A stretch of 64,000 nt of DNA from Tausonia pullulans (taxonomy: Eukaryota; Basidiomycota; Tremellomycetes; Cystofilobasidiales; Mrakiaceae): assembly GCA_951802195.1 (NCBI GenBank), contig OX637628.1, positions 1,116,001-1,180,000 on the forward strand, written 5' to 3'. A model generated the notes under the pieces. That model searched no databases. It was given only the letters and a program-made list of their open reading frames with translations, and was not told the DNA's origin. Below, one piece after another: positions 20,710 through 32,550 of this stretch. Numbering within the stretch: position 1 is the stretch's first letter; each line of letters begins with the position of its first letter. The position numbers and the translations under genes were made by a program.

Positions 20710-22797
20710 CTACGCAAATACCACTTTGGCCTCACCCCCCCCACGCTTGATCGCCAGTCCGCGCTTGCCGACACCCCAAAAGATGGCCTTGGTGACGGCT
20801 CCTTCGTCGGTCCCCACGGCGGCTGCGATACGCCGCTTGACCTCGCCCATGGGGAGTGCAAAGTGATTGTCGTCGCCCATCGTTGAAAGGAGGAGGAGCC
20901 GGATGAGATGCGCAAGAAGAATGCCCTGCACTGTGATGGGGTACACAGGCGCTGAGGTTGACGCGAGGGAGATCGAGGAGGAAGGGATTGCGGAGGGGAT
21001 AGGCTGTGCGGCGAGAGCGTCGAGGAGAGCACTGGGAGGCAAGTGTACATCGAGGCTTCAATGAGGGCAAAAAGGGATCAGACGTAAAACGCAGTACTTC
21101 ATCTCACAAGGTCTCGGATGGAGGGAGCGATGTCACGTCTGGGCTCGCGGACGGGGACTGCTTGAGGATGTCGGGGAAAGTTTGCCAGAGTTTGATCTGG
21201 AGCACGAGTGGGTTAGAGAAACGCGGCGAGAGAACAATTGATGTAAGAGACTACGCGTACCAGAACAGCTTCCTGGTTGGGCGTCAACGCCGCCACAACC
21301 GGCGGTGCTGGATCCTCCACCGCCGGCTCCTCTTCGACCGTCAGCGGCTCCTTGATGGCTGACGTGGATGTTTCTTCTTCCTCTTCCCCTTTCTCTTCTT
21401 CTCTCGCCGTCAAGGGCGCCCGGATCGTCATATCCTCCTCTTTCTCTGCTCCCGCCGTCTCACCACCAAGAGCCGGCATCGTCATCTCCGGCTCGTCCTC
21501 ATGCCCAATCTCCTCGTTTGGGTCGTACGCCGATGCTCGCCGACTGTTCTGCGACGACGAGAGGAAGCGCGTAATGAGGGGTGTCTCGAGCGGGTAAGGC
21601 TCGACGCGGAGGGGAGGTGTCGGCGGAGGAGAGGCAGTGGCTACCGCTGCAGCACGGGCTTGACTGGAGGAGAGGCTGGCAAGAGGAACAGGGGAAGGAG
21701 CCCGCGCGGCGGCGGGAGGAACTGGGGGGGGTGTCGCAGGGGCTGGAGGGGCAGGGGTAGGTGCCTGAAGGTGGTGAGCAATTTCAACGACAACGGCATT
21801 AGCTGAGAAGGCTGGATTGAGCGAGAGAGAAAGAGAAAGGGAGAAAGAGAGAACGCACCGGCGCCACAGGCTTGCGCGCCTTCCTTGCGAGCTGGAGCTT
21901 GCGCTCAATCTCCTTGATCTCGACCTCCTCCTGGCGGATAAGATCCTGGACGGTCGGCTCTGCGCTCGCAGCAGCGTCTTCTTTCTCCTCCACCTCCAAC
22001 TTGGCTACCGCTGCTACTGGCGGGGGCATGTCCATCTGTTGGCACCTGTGGGTCAACGATCCCGCTTCTGATTCTTCGAGGTAATTAGACCTCTCTTACG
22101 TTCGCAAGGGCATCCTCGAGCTGAAGAATTTGCTCCCGGAGAGTCTCATACCGTTCAAAGCTCGAGAGGATGAGCTTGCGCTTGCGCGGCATCGGCCGGC
22201 TGATGACGAAGGGTCAGGCCATGGGCTCGCCACTGACTAACATCATCATGCACTTACTAGCCATCGACGAGCTTGAGTGCCGCCCCAAGGAGGACCTCCG
22301 GGTCCGTCGTCGGCTTCGAGGAACTGTTGTGCGCGGGAGCGCGAAGTGGTGTCGCTGGCTGGAGGGGGTTCGCTTCGAAGAGAGGCTGCTGGGTCTTGGA
22401 GGGAGGGGCATGGGTCGTCTGCGCTGAGGTCCGAGGCCTGGAGGGAAAGCAGATGAGTTGAAGCAACAGAGACAAAGTAGGCTACGGGCGAGAGGCGCCA
22501 CACCACGCGTTGAGGAGAGACCCGCCGGACCCACCCGACATAGCGAAACATCTCGCGCTCGCCTGGCTCGGCATCACGAAGGATCTGGTCGAACGGTTGG
22601 AAGGAGGACATGGTGAAGGGTCCGACGGGGTTTGCCATGTGGGCCTTGTAAAGGGAGAGGAAGGACACGCCTCAGCATGAACTCAACGGGCATATCCGGC
22701 TGGCATGTGGTTGTAAAAGGAGAGAACAGCGTACCGTCTTGTCCTTGAGGCGCTGGAGAGCAAGCTCCATGCGGTCCATTGTTTCCATGAGGGCCAT
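20710..22797 (-). CDS. Coiled-coil protein with C-terminal winged-helix-like end (unrecognised)
   Basis: Start chosen at 22797 (METMDRMELALQRLKDK follows). The next exon, after an AAG acceptor, carries NPVGPFTMSSFQPFDQ and LRDAEPGEREMFRYV. This recalls the N-terminus of DASH subunit Spc34 (F-n-a, then LIRD-pHE-LF), but only weakly. Later exons hold a coiled coil (SSFERYETLREQILQLEDAL; QEEVEIKEIERKLQLARKA), a long Pro/Ala/Ser and acidic disordered middle, and a C-terminal fold reading LLLSTMGDDNHFALPMGEVK, then TKAIFWGVGKRGLAIK, which looks like a winged helix. A Spc34 identity is only a hypothesis. Ends at 20710. Confidence 0.55.
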
Positions 22798-22828
22798 GGT
22801 CAATGTATGTGATTGTGGAGGCTAAAGG

Positions 22829-22924
22829 GAAGAGAGAGGAGAGAGGAGAGAGGAGAGAGGAGAGAGGAGAGAGGAGAGAGGAGAGAGGAGAGAGGAGAGA
22901 GGAGAGAGGAGAGAGGGAGAGAGA
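22829..22924. repeat. GAGAGGA microsatellite
   Basis: About 95 bp of nearly perfect AGAGGAG repeats between the start of the coiled-coil gene and the end of COG3. Pure purine on the plus strand. Length is likely polymorphic between strains. Confidence 0.85.
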
Positions 22925-23313
22925 GGCAGCCCTCAGTCCTGCGCTCTTCTTCTATCACAAGCTGTTGCTGAGCGGACCTAAGATGAAGGAGGAATTCGCT
23001 CGAAGGTGGATGCCAAGGGTGGTGGTGGGTGTGAGGTGTGTTGAAGGGGGGAAGGCGGCTGCTGTGGTCAAGGGTGAGCGAGCGGGAGGAGGTCAGTCGC
23101 GTCGTCACGTCCGTCGCGTCCTTATCCGTGCGCGAGTGGGCGTCCGTATGTTGTCGGTCGTCCTTGCTCCCCCCCTCCTCTCTTCCCCCCTCCGCCTGTC
23201 GCTCTCTCTTTCACTTCGCGACTTTCTAACAACACAGAATAGCGTAGCGTTAAAACAATCCATGCAAGAAAGGGGGCATCTCCTCTCCTTCTCTCCCCCT
23301 ACTGGGCCGCTAA

Positions 23314-26300
23314 CTACCTCTCCCTCTCTCTCTCCTCCTGAGCAACAATCTCCCTCAAAAACTCCCACATTTTGATCGGGCTCGCGACAACAGACGAGAC
23401 AGAGAAGTCGTACTCCGTTCGGGCGAGGTCGTGGAACGGCCTGTAGGCGTCGACGATGCTCGACTGTAGCCTCGAGGAAAGGGGGGGGGGGGTTCAGCTC
23501 CTTTGTTCATGAAGAGGGAAAATAACGGAGGGCAAGGAAGGAGGCATACGGACCTGCATCGGCGGAATCAACACCTCCACGGCCTTCCCATCCTCCAAAT
23601 AAATCCTCAGCTTCTTCACCCATTCCCTCACCTCCGTACGAACCCGCTCCCGGACTTCAGCGTGCACGGCGAGGACCTGCTCGGGGGTAGCCCAGGGTTG
23701 ATCCGTGAGTTGAGGCTGTTGATGTTGTGCGCCGGCGGTTGAAGCAGGAGGGACGGAGGGATTGTTCGCGAGGAACGCGGAGGCTCTTGTGACGAAGGCT
23801 CGGGCCGGAGTCGTGGATGAGACGGAGACGAGGGCGATGAGCCCTTCGCAGGCGGACTTGAGAGCTCGATCGAGGTCCTGAGTAAGCAGCGGGGACCGTC
23901 CGTTCGTCAGTTCGTTGAGCGAGGTCTGATCGCAGGATGATAAGACTCACGGCACGAGAGGAATCGTGCGAAGAAGTGCCGCCATGGATGGCCCCTCGAG
24001 GTATTACCGAGGTGGTTCCGTACCCAAAGGTGAGTGCGTTGGGGAGGAAGGAAAGAGCGCTAGCTAGGAGGGCCGAAAATGCCTCTTAATGCAGACAATG
24101 TTTCGTCAGCCTTGGCCCCTTTTCTGCTCAGCGTGGACGACGAAGAACGGACCCGTGAGACCCAGCATGTCCCTTCCCACGATGTCCCGCTCGATGAGCT
24201 CCACACTCGCCATCATCTCCTTGAGTATGAGGAGGTGTCGCACGAGGAAGAGCGAGCCGTCAATTTTGGTCGCCCGCAAACCGACGAGGTCTGAGGCTGC
24301 GAGGAGAGATTGGCGACATAAGGCGACGGCGTCTTGGGCGATGTCTTGGAAGATGACGGGCTAGAGAACAACTTATCAGTTCTCTTCTGCAAGATCTAGC
24401 AGCCGTCCTACCAGACTCACATCGATGAACGAGTGGAGCTCGTTGAGCACCCAAAGCGTCTTCCGGACTGAAGGGTACCACGTCTCCTGCACCTCGAGCG
24501 AAGGCAGGCGGAAGAGGCCCGCCGCATCATCCTCGTCGTCTTCTCCCTCAACGCCGTCCATCGAAGGAGCTGACTTGAGATCAACCGTCGAGCTGACCAT
24601 CGAAACGGGCTTGCTTGTAGTCTCCGATGTTGGCGACTGCTTCTTATTCCCCGAAACAACACCGAGCTTGCTTGGATAGTCGAGGTCAGCGTCCTTGGGT
24701 GCGTATCGGCCGATAGACGTCTGAATGATCGCTTGTGCGCGAAAGACGAGTCTCGTCTGAGCGTCTTGGAGGACCGGCTGGAGGAGACCGGAGAGATGGA
24801 CTTTGCGTCGCTGGTGATCGGGTTGGTGGTTTGCCATGACCAGACTGGTCACGATGGCGTCGTCATCATTGGTATCGGATTCGTCGTCGTCCGTCGTGTC
24901 GAGGACCATGAGCGCTTGGACAACGGTACAGACTTGGCAGAGCGTCGTGAGCGAGCCTTCATGGAGGATCCGAGGGCGAAGGTTGTCGAAGAGGTAGTCG
25001 CACATCGTCTCGAGGAAGCTGTGGAGTCTGTTCTCGCCGGTCGCGAAGAAGAGCCGGAAGAGGTTGTCCTCGTCCGTGCAGAGCTGTTTGAGGTAGCCAC
25101 ACCCGGCTCGCGTCTAAAATTCACTCCGCCGGTTAGCTAAATACGCGATACGGAAGTAAGGACCTGGGAGACCCACGAGCTCAACGATATCCCCCTTCGC
25201 CGGATTCAACCTCATCACCTCACTCGCCACAACTGCCCCGAGCACACTCTGACGCATTCCGACCCAGACGGCATGGCACTCGCCCAGGAGCGAGCTCAGG
25301 TCGTCCGACGAGGGGTCCCGAGTTCGATATTGGTGGTCGAGACCGTTGCTGCCGCCGGAGCGGATCTCGAGCTCGTGGAGGAGCGGGCGGAGCTGGGTCG
25401 CGAGGGCGGCGACTTTGGTGTAGAGGAGCGCTTGGAGGGCCGTGTCGGAGAGGTTCTGAGGGAGAGTCCTCGAGTGTCAGACCTCACGCCTAAAGAGAGG
25501 GGGAAGGGGGGGAGGGAATCGGGAAGCGGGAAGCGACTGACTCGGTCGGCCATCTTACGGCTGATCTCGGCCCCAAGAAGCTTGATCTGTGTGACAAAGT
25601 GCATCTTGACCAGCGTCATGCTCCGGGTGAGACACTGCTGGTAGCGAATGATGTAGAGCTCGGAGTCACGGAAATCGCGCTGCATAGTCGTCGGAGTACG
25701 ATCAACGTTATGCCAGACGACGAGAAAAGAGTCAGCTGCTGCGGCGTGCTCACGTGTGACTTGAGGTATTGTAGACATTCGTCGATCCGCTCGACCATTG
25801 AAACGAAGTTTTCCCCTGTGACGAGGGCCTCGCCGGGCGAGTTGAGGGTTCGAATGGCCGGCTCGAGTGAGGAGAAGAAGGCGAGCCTATGCGCGAGGGC
25901 GTCGGATGTCTCGAGGAGTCGGTTCTGAAGGCAGCGGCAAGTCAGGCGCGTCATTCTAAAGCGCGGCGCACACGCCGAGCAAGGGGGAAGAGAGTTGACG
26001 GACCTGTTCCTCAAGCAGCTCTTCACTTGCCAACTGGAGACTCTTGCTCCGCTCCTCGACGAACCGGAATGCTTCGGCCATCTCCTCGCAGACACCCTCG
26101 GCGGCCTGGCACTCGCCAACGAGTCGGTCGCACGCTTCGCGGTACGAGGCAATCTCGGCGAGGTGATCTCGGTAGAGGGCGTCCTGCTCATGCTCGAGCG
26201 AGGAGGTGAGCGTCGAGAACCAGTCGTAGAACTGCTGGGGGGTCGAAACGGAGAGCGTCGCGGCGGTAGAGGAGACTGTCGATGCCGCCAAGGGTTGGGG

Positions 26301-26720
26301 GGTCGAGGGACGGGAGGGCATTGCGGACCGGGCGGAACTTGGAGAAAGGATAGATTGGAGGAGCGAGTTACCGCCCGGGCCCTGGCGGCGAGCTACAGGT
26401 GTCGAGGGTCTTGAGGGCGTCGCTGGAGCTGTAGAGGCGGCGGTAGCAGTATACTAGAAGACGGTACCGACAGAGGGGGGACGCGCGCATGTGCGAGATG
26501 TCAGGCCTCAAGCCAGCAGCTCATCGCCCACCGACTCGGACTTAGGTTCAAAGCTCACTTTCGCCGGCAGTTTGCGCTCGCTGCACCGGTCCTTGGTCTG
26601 GCTAACGCTCTGGAGTTCGTCCTCGCGAAGAGGCGCCTTGGCCTCCCAGTCATCGAGCGTCACGCCTCGGGGGACGATAGAGAGAACCGGGCGGCGGGAG
26701 GCGGTCGTAGTAACAGCCAT
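23314..26720 (-). CDS. COG3: Conserved oligomeric Golgi complex subunit 3
   Basis: Lobe A subunit of the COG tether, which captures retrograde vesicles at the Golgi and is required for glycosylation enzyme recycling. The N-terminus (ATG at 26720) is followed by a Ser/Pro stretch and then the COG3 signature QQFYDWFSTLTSSLEHEQDA, LYRDHLAEIASYREACDRLV, a coiled coil (VEERSKSLQLASEELLEEQ) and YLKSH. The exons to 24400 include RDSELYIIRYQQCLTRSMTL, VKMHFVTQIKLLGAEI and RAGCGYLKQLCTDEDNLF, typical of COG3. An acidic Asp/Glu insert near 24900 and a Ser/Lys insert near 24600 are lineage-specific. C-terminus: AYRPFHDLARTEYDFS then IKMWEFLREIVAQEE, stop at 23316-23314. About ten exons. Confidence 0.88.
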
Positions 26721-27156
26721 GATGTTTCAGCAGGAGGAGGGATTTAGTTGTGGAATGAAAGTGGGATGCGACGCGTGTATGGAGAGTTGAAGATGGGGGA
26801 GCGTCGGACGCGTCGAGTTGGAGTCCCGGGGTGGGTATAGAGGGAACGGCGAGAACGCGTGCGGATGACCGTGCTGAGGGCGTTAGAGGGCAGGCGGCTG
26901 GCTGACGAAGCAGGGGCCGTGAGATATGAGCCACGAGCCGTACGTTGTCGTCGTCGTCAGGGTCGTTGGGCGAGACGAGGGAGATCCTTGCTGGCTTCGC
27001 TCATGACCGCGCCCGTTGGATTTCCCACGGTCACCTCCCTCGAACTTCCCTCGACTTCTCGCGCTGCACTCACCCACTTGCTGAACTCGACTCGACCAGC
27101 CTCCCCCACGCTTCTCTTCTTGGCTCCACACTACCACCCCATCTTCCAGCAGCGGC
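26721..27156. promoter_or_regulatory. Divergent promoter region COG3 / KDM4-like
   Basis: 437 bp between two start codons on opposite strands. Includes a CGTCGTCGTC patch near 26945 and CT/CACC-rich sequence ahead of 27157. No specific site is claimed. Confidence 0.35.
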
Positions 27157-30100
27157 ATGCAGCCAACCACCCATCATCCGGTGGACCCGCCGCCTCCAAA
27201 GCTGGGCCACCACCGACCCAGCCCGCCCATTGTACAGCCGGACTTCGGTCTCCAGCAGGGGGACACCGCTAACGAGATTAGCGGCAGCGCCCCGACCCTT
27301 CAGCCCGCCGTCGCCGACGAACGCGCCGCTCCTTATGTCTCGTCACCGGTCGCTGCCGCTGCCGCCAAAGCTGCGACCTTGCTAGCAACAGCAGCAACCA
27401 GCCGATCGGGCTCTGTCGTGAGTCGAGTGATGCATTTTTCGATGATGCCGGAAGACGGAGGCTCTCAGCTGAATGACGCGCGCCACTCTTCCGACTTCGT
27501 CTCAGCCGGTGGGTTCCCACTCGAGCCCGCTTTCATCCACGACGTCTTCGAGGCCGTCGGCCTCGGCCTCGCTCCCTCCGGAGACTGGCACCAGCAGCGG
27601 CGGCTCAGCAGCTTTCAAGACTGAACCGCTGCCTGCCGCTGCTGCTTCGCCTGTCCCCGCCGCCGTCGTCCCGGATGCTCCGCCGTGCGTGCAGCCGGCG
27701 TACTTCTACCCGTCGGAGCACACCATCGACGTCGACCGGTTTGCGGGCGTCCGTGGCAAAGTCGACCGATGGCTCACTCCGGACGAGGACGAGCATGCCA
27801 AGCGGGGAATTCCTGTCTTTGAGCCTACGATGGAGGTGCGTTGGTCGTCGTTCTCGCGCGTTGACAGGGAGCGAAGATGGGCTGACTCGGCGCGTGTTTG
27901 ACTCCTTCTGGTCGGTGGGTCGCTTGCCCTTTCTACCACAGGAGTTCGCCGACTTTGAGGTGTGCTTCCTTCTCGTTCTCACTAACGCTGGGCGCCTGAG
28001 GCTGACGGAGAAAGACCCCTTGCAGGAGTATATGCACAAGATCGACCTCTGGGGCCGCCGGTCCGGAATCGTCAAAGTTATCCCGCCCAAGGAGTGGTGC
28101 GTTGCTCTCTTCTCTTTCTTTGGTTACAGGGAGGCAGACTAGAAGATGGCCCACTCCTTCCTGGGCGAGTGGTAGACGTCTCGAGAGAGACAGCCATGCG
28201 CACGCGCCTTATCGGGCCCCGGGGTTCGGACAAGCCCGCCTAAGGAGGGTTGGAGAGAAGGCGGAGGGGGGAATGTCGTCCTTGGTCATTCTTCTACTCT
28301 CGTTTATTGATTGCTCTCTCTCACTCGATCCTCCGGCCCCGACTGACTCATGTGCACTTTCCTTCAGGGTCGACGCCCTCCCCCCCATCACGGGCGAGGC
28401 TCTCACGAGAATTCAGATCACAAGCCCGATTCAGCAAAACATGATGGGCACCGCCGGTCTCTACAGGCAGAACAAGTGCGCCATCACTTCGCCATCAAAA
28501 CGGACTGTTCTCGTCTGACATCGTATTTCGTATTTTTCTGTTCAAAGCATTGAGCGCAATAAGACGAGGCCGATCTCGGTCGAGGAGTGGTTCAAGAAGT
28601 GCACCAAGCCTCAGCACGCGTGCGTCCTCTAACCATCGACCCCTTTACCTCAGCCCTGCTCTTCACTGACAATTGCCTAAAAGATCCCCGAGTCTCAAGG
28701 AGACCGACCGGAGCGAGCTTCCGACGCCCTCCGGGCCCTTCCGCGGCAGGAAGCGCAAGCTTGTCAACATCGCCCTCTCCTCTTCCGCTTCCGCTTCCGG
28801 CGTCGTCGACCCAGCCTCAACGCCTGGGTGCTCCTCGTCTTACTCCACTGACTCTTCCATCACCACCACCACCGTCACCGCCGACGCCGACGATGACGTC
28901 GAGATGGCTCTTGCCAACAATCCCTCCCCTCAAGCGCTTCGCGAGGCAGCACTCGCCAAGATTCTCGAGGACAAACCTTGGTTGCCCGCAGACACCAAGC
29001 CGGAGGACTACACACCCGAGGCGTGCAGGGAGCTTGAGCGGAAATTCTGGAGGACAATGGGGCTAGGCGAGCCGGCGTGGTATGGGGCGGATCTGGAAGG
29101 TGAGTGAGCTGAGCTTGCTACTTAGTTCGTTCTCTGATTGGAACTGTCTTCACAGGGAGTCTCTTCACGGAAGAGACCAAGCTCTGGAACGTCGCTAAGC
29201 TTCCGAACTTGCTGAACCGACTCAAGCTCAAAACTCAGCTCCCGGGAGTCAACACGCCGGTACGCTCTGCTCCTTTGCTCGGCTCTCGTCCTTAAGGAGG
29301 CTAATGACCTGCATGTGCATACCTAGTACCTCTACTGGGGGATGTGGAAGGCTTCCTTCTGCTGGCATGTCGAGGATATGGATCTTTACAGCGTCAACTA
29401 CAGTGCGTCAGCTTCTCCCTCTCGTCATCGTGCCATTTCGAGACTGATTGCTGCCAAACTTAGTCCACTTTGGCGCCCCGAAGAACTGGTATGCGATCCC
29501 ACAGTCCAAGGCCGTCCAGTTTGAGCGCGTCATGAAGGGTACGTTCTCCACCGAGTTGAACTTGCATTTCCGCCTGCTGAAATCGTTTGCCCTCGTCAGG
29601 CTACTTCCCGGGCGACGAGAACAGCTGCGACCAGTTCCTTCGGCACAAATCGTTTGCGGCAAGCCCTCAGCGGCTTGCAAATGACTCACTGCGGCCGAAC
29701 GTGCTCGTCCAGCACGCGAACGAGTTTGTCTTCACTTACCCGCGTGGTGCGTGTCTCTTCCTCCATGTCTTGCTTTTGCCCTTTTGACTGAGTCGTTATG
29801 TGGTGTGCTCGGACAGGATACCATTCGGGCTTCAACATCGGTTTCAACTGCGCCGAAAGTATCAACTTCGCCATCGACTCGTGGGTTGAGCTTGGTCGTC
29901 GTGCGAAGGCATGCGACTGTGTCGGTGACAGCGTCAAGATCGACGTCGATGCTATCCTTGCAGAGAACGAGCTCCTCACCAAGATCAACGAGGAGAGGGC
30001 TTCGAGGGGGGAGACGCCCGTGACGGATTATGACGCAGCTGTGGCAGCTGTTCAGGCTCAGACTGCTGCGGCTGCCGCTGTGACGATCCCTGTCTCTGCC

Positions 30101-32388
30101 TCTTCGTCATCCCTCTCCTTGTCCTCCCTCAACCCCTCGAACTCAAGTTCCTCCTCCGGCTCCAACTCCGCCCGCGCATCCGTTGCTCCCTCCGAAGGCG
30201 GCACGACGACCAAGCCGAAGAAGCGCAAGCTTCTCGCCAGTGGAGGAATCGACTCCGCCTTTCCGCAAACTAAATCATCTGTTAAGCGAACCAAATTGAA
30301 CCTGCCTCCACCTCCTTCACCTCACCCACCTCCGCCGCCCGAATGGCCGTGCGTTCTCTGTCCGAGCACGGATACGGAAGATCTTGTGGAGCTCGCGACA
30401 GTCCCGGCGGGTGTGAAGCTTGCGGCTGCGGCTTCTGCGAAGAAAAATAGAAGCACGAGCAAGACGCGGTTCGAGGCGCACGAGCGGTGCGCGATGAATA
30501 TACCCGAGGTGAGCTTTTTCTCTCTCGCCTTAGGCAGGTGGGCAGAGAGGTTGGGGAACTAATGGTCCCATTTATGACGGCTGCAGACGTATTTCATCGA
30601 TGTGAACCGACCCAATGACCAGGGAGACTTCACGCCGGTTCGGCTTGTGGAGGGTGTCCAAGGGATTCCGAATGCTCGATGGGCGCTAGTGGGTCCTGTC
30701 CTCATGAAGAAGTAAGCAACGCACTCTGACTGACCAGCACTTACTTGTCTCTCCAGACATGCGCCGCTTGCACGATGCCTGCGCGCAAGATGGGTGCCAA
30801 GACGCAGTGCACGCAGGGCAAGTGCTCGGTGTGTCTCCATTGCCGTCGGTCAGATCTCCTCTATTTATTCGTTCACTGAATCTTCTTGTCTTTGCCCCAG
30901 CGCGCCTTTCACGTGACATGCGCGCTCGCGCACCCAGATGTTGTTCTGAGGGACATCGAGCAGGTCGAGTGGGTCGTTGAGCCGCCATCGGAGGCATATC
31001 CTTCTGGAAGGCAGATTAAGAATACGACGTTAAAGGTCGAGTGTTTATGTGCGATTCATAACCCGGTGTGTCTCCTTTTGTGATTCAGGCGGCAACAGAA
31101 AGATGGCTCACTTCTTGCGCTGCAGGTCATCAAGGAACGCAAGAAGCGAGAGGCCGCCGAGGAGCGCCACCGTCGACTGCTAACGATCACCCCGCCAGAA
31201 GTGATCCGCATCAAGGCCAAGAACAACGGGCAGATGTACGAGGTTGTATGTTTGAACGTCCACGAGGAGACCGAGTCGGTCACGGTCGCCTGGGAGCAGT
31301 GCGTTGCGCGTCTATCTGCTGCTCCATTTCGTATTGGTCAGGCTGATATGATCGCTTCTCCTTTCCCTCCCACTTCTAGCGGCAAGACGCTCGACGTTCC
31401 TTGGCAGAGCATCGTCCTTGCGGCTCCGACCTCGGCGACTGCTTCGGTTTCGGCTGCTACTCGCGTCGAGTCGGCCGCTTCAACCTTTAAGTCCGACTAC
31501 GTCTACGAGGGACCTCAGGTCCAGCCTCGGCAGCGCGGGGTTCTGTCTGTCGGCCCGGCCGCTGCGACCGTCGCCGATAACGATCTCGTCGCCCAGCCGT
31601 CACAGGATAGCGCTTCTCTTCCTCTTCCTCCTCTTCCATCTCCCGCCACCCCCAACGAACCCTCGACAATTCCTTCCTTCGGACGTATTAAACCTGCCCG
31701 ATCGCCTCGGACCGCCTCTGCCATCCCTGCCGGCCAGCAGCCTTCGAACCTTCCCACGCCCGTCCACCCCCATCTTCACCTCGTTTCTCAGGCGCAGTGC
31801 GTAGGACCACCTTCGGACCAACTCAAGCTGGCCCAACATAGCGCCAGTGGCGCCCATTCGAACTCTACGTTCCACCAGCAGCCCGGACCGTCTTCGGCCA
31901 AACAACAGCTTCATTTCTCCCATTCGGCTCCACTCCAGCGGTACCCTCAACAAGAACAGCAGCAGCGACTTTCCTTCCCTTCTCATCAACAGCAGCAGGC
32001 TGGCGCTTCCCAGCCCAACCAGCCCGCTTACCCTTCTCCCCAACAACAACAGTGGCAGCAGCAGCAGTCCAACCCCGACCTCACCACCAACCGCGCAAGG
32101 GCCTATCCTCCTCTTCGTCCTCACGCCCAAGCTCACCCCAATCCCTACGTCAACCAGCTTCTCCAGGCCATGCCTAAGCTTGAGCCGCTCAAGGGCCCGA
32201 ACGGGAAGCTGCAGATGACGCCGGGGATGTGCGAGCTCGCGCGACGGAACCCGGCGATCAGGGCGGCATTCGTGAGCATGGGGTGGGAGATGGGGGAGCC
32301 GCAGGGGCAGGAGGTGCAGACGCCGCAGATGACTGGAGTGATGGCGGCGGCGCCAGGAGGAACGGGGATGGGCGTCCAGGCGGGTTGA
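27157..32388 (+). CDS. JmjN/JmjC histone lysine demethylase with extended PHD finger (KDM4/Rph1-like)
   Basis: Predicted Fe(II)/2-oxoglutarate demethylase of tri/dimethylated histone H3 lysines (K9 or K36), nuclear. Jmj[12 protein letters not shown], then [10 protein letters not shown]. Jmj[14 protein letters not shown], then a core with [14 protein letters not shown] (Fe ligands His and Glu), [12 protein letters not shown], and [18 protein letters not shown] (second Fe His). The KDM4 zinc site is intact: Cys and His in [10 protein letters not shown] plus the CDC pair after GRRAKA. An extended PHD follows ([63 protein letters not shown]). A Tudor-like strand set ([18 protein letters not shown]) and a Gln/Pro/Ser-rich tail end the protein. 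More than 14 introns. Exon 1 is 27157-27417, and a phase-keeping intron to 27507 is needed. Confidence 0.88.
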
Positions 32389-32550
32389 TTGTTGTTAGCC
32401 GGCACGTAGCAGAGGGAGAAAGCAGGACTTCTTTTCTTGAGACGTGTTGGCCCTTCTTTATCATTAATCATACGACGCTTAGCGCTTCTCCCTTTACTTC
32501 TTTCTAAGATCATGGTCTCTGAGTTTATATCATCTCAGATGACGCCCATT

